A stretch of DNA of 5,858 nucleotides. Source: an uncultured Rubrivivax sp. (lineage in GTDB: Bacteria; Pseudomonadota; Gammaproteobacteria; Burkholderiales; Burkholderiaceae_C). Both the position numbers and the translations under genes were made by a program. Positions within the stretch are counted from its first letter, which is position 1. Each line of letters opens with the position of its first letter. Positions 5,795-5,858 of this stretch are shown piece by piece. The stretch is taken from contig CALBTN010000412.1 of assembly GCA_937967345.1 (NCBI GenBank), forward strand, positions 1 to 5,858. The letters are read 5' to 3'. The notes beneath the pieces were generated by a model, which searched no databases, was not told where the DNA came from, and saw only the letters and a list, made by a program, of their open reading frames with translations.

Positions 5795-5858
5795 TGCGCC
5801 GGGTGCGCGCGTCGTGGCGTGCGCTGCGCCTGCTGCTGCACCTGCTGCACGGCCTGGC
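5794..5858 (+). CDS. Start of a probable 1-acyl-sn-glycerol-3-phosphate acyltransferase (PlsC-like), cut by the window edge
   Basis: An open frame of 21 codons runs off the right edge: MRRVRASWRALRLLLHLLHG and onward. Its ATG shares one base with the pyrC' stop (TGATG), a typical coupled junction. The basic N-terminus followed by a leucine-rich hydrophobic stretch suggests a membrane-anchored start. In many Burkholderiales a lysophospholipid acyltransferase follows pyrC and begins with a similar R/W/L-rich segment; the product call rests on that recalled context and these few residues. The catalytic HX4D motif would lie beyond the window, so the assignment is tentative while the presence of a coding start is fairly secure. 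Confidence 0.6.
   Translation, partial: MRRVRASWRALRLLLHLLHGL

Noticed and set aside
1..5858. CRISPR array, tRNA or rRNA genes, insertion sequences, phage or defence genes
   Set aside because: No spaced direct repeats, no tRNA- or rRNA-like sequence, and no transposase or integrase motifs were seen on either strand.

Overview
The window is about 70% GC. Gene content and order point to a beta-proteobacterium of the order Burkholderiales, probably in the Rubrivivax/Leptothrix/Methylibium neighbourhood. That placement is inferred from protein similarity recalled from memory, not from a search. All genes lie on the + strand.

Region 1 (1-1815) holds most of a flavoprotein aromatic hydroxylase. 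It closely matches MobA, 3-hydroxybenzoate 4-monooxygenase. Its N-terminus (about 30 residues) lies off the left edge. Its last 45 codons are in a different frame from the rest because of a frameshift near 1676-1678. Its GD motif also carries an Ala where the family has Pro, so the gene may be decaying. Alternatively, the frameshift may be a sequencing error.

Region 2 (1816-2010) is a 195-base spacer. It carries a perfect 20-base palindrome and a -10-like hexamer just before the next start codon, with no convincing terminator.

Region 3 (2011 to the right edge) is a very tightly packed run: yqgE, ruvX, pyrR, pyrB, pyrC' (pseudo-dihydroorotase) and the first 21 codons of what looks like a PlsC-type acyltransferase. 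Junctions are 4-base ATGA overlaps (yqgE/ruvX, ruvX/pyrR, pyrB/pyrC'), a one-base gap (pyrR/pyrB) and a one-base overlap (pyrC'/acyltransferase). This implies one transcript with translational coupling. PyrB and PyrC' should form the class A aspartate transcarbamoylase complex described in Pseudomonas. The dihydroorotase-like partner here has lost the zinc-binding histidines and should be structural rather than catalytic, so a working dihydroorotase is expected elsewhere in the genome. PyrR is present without a visible attenuator in front of the pyr genes.

Nothing here looks like a new defence, mobile or RNA system. The points most worth a second look are the broken mobA, the dead dihydroorotase locked to pyrB, PyrR without an obvious RNA target, and the possibly leaderless start of yqgE.
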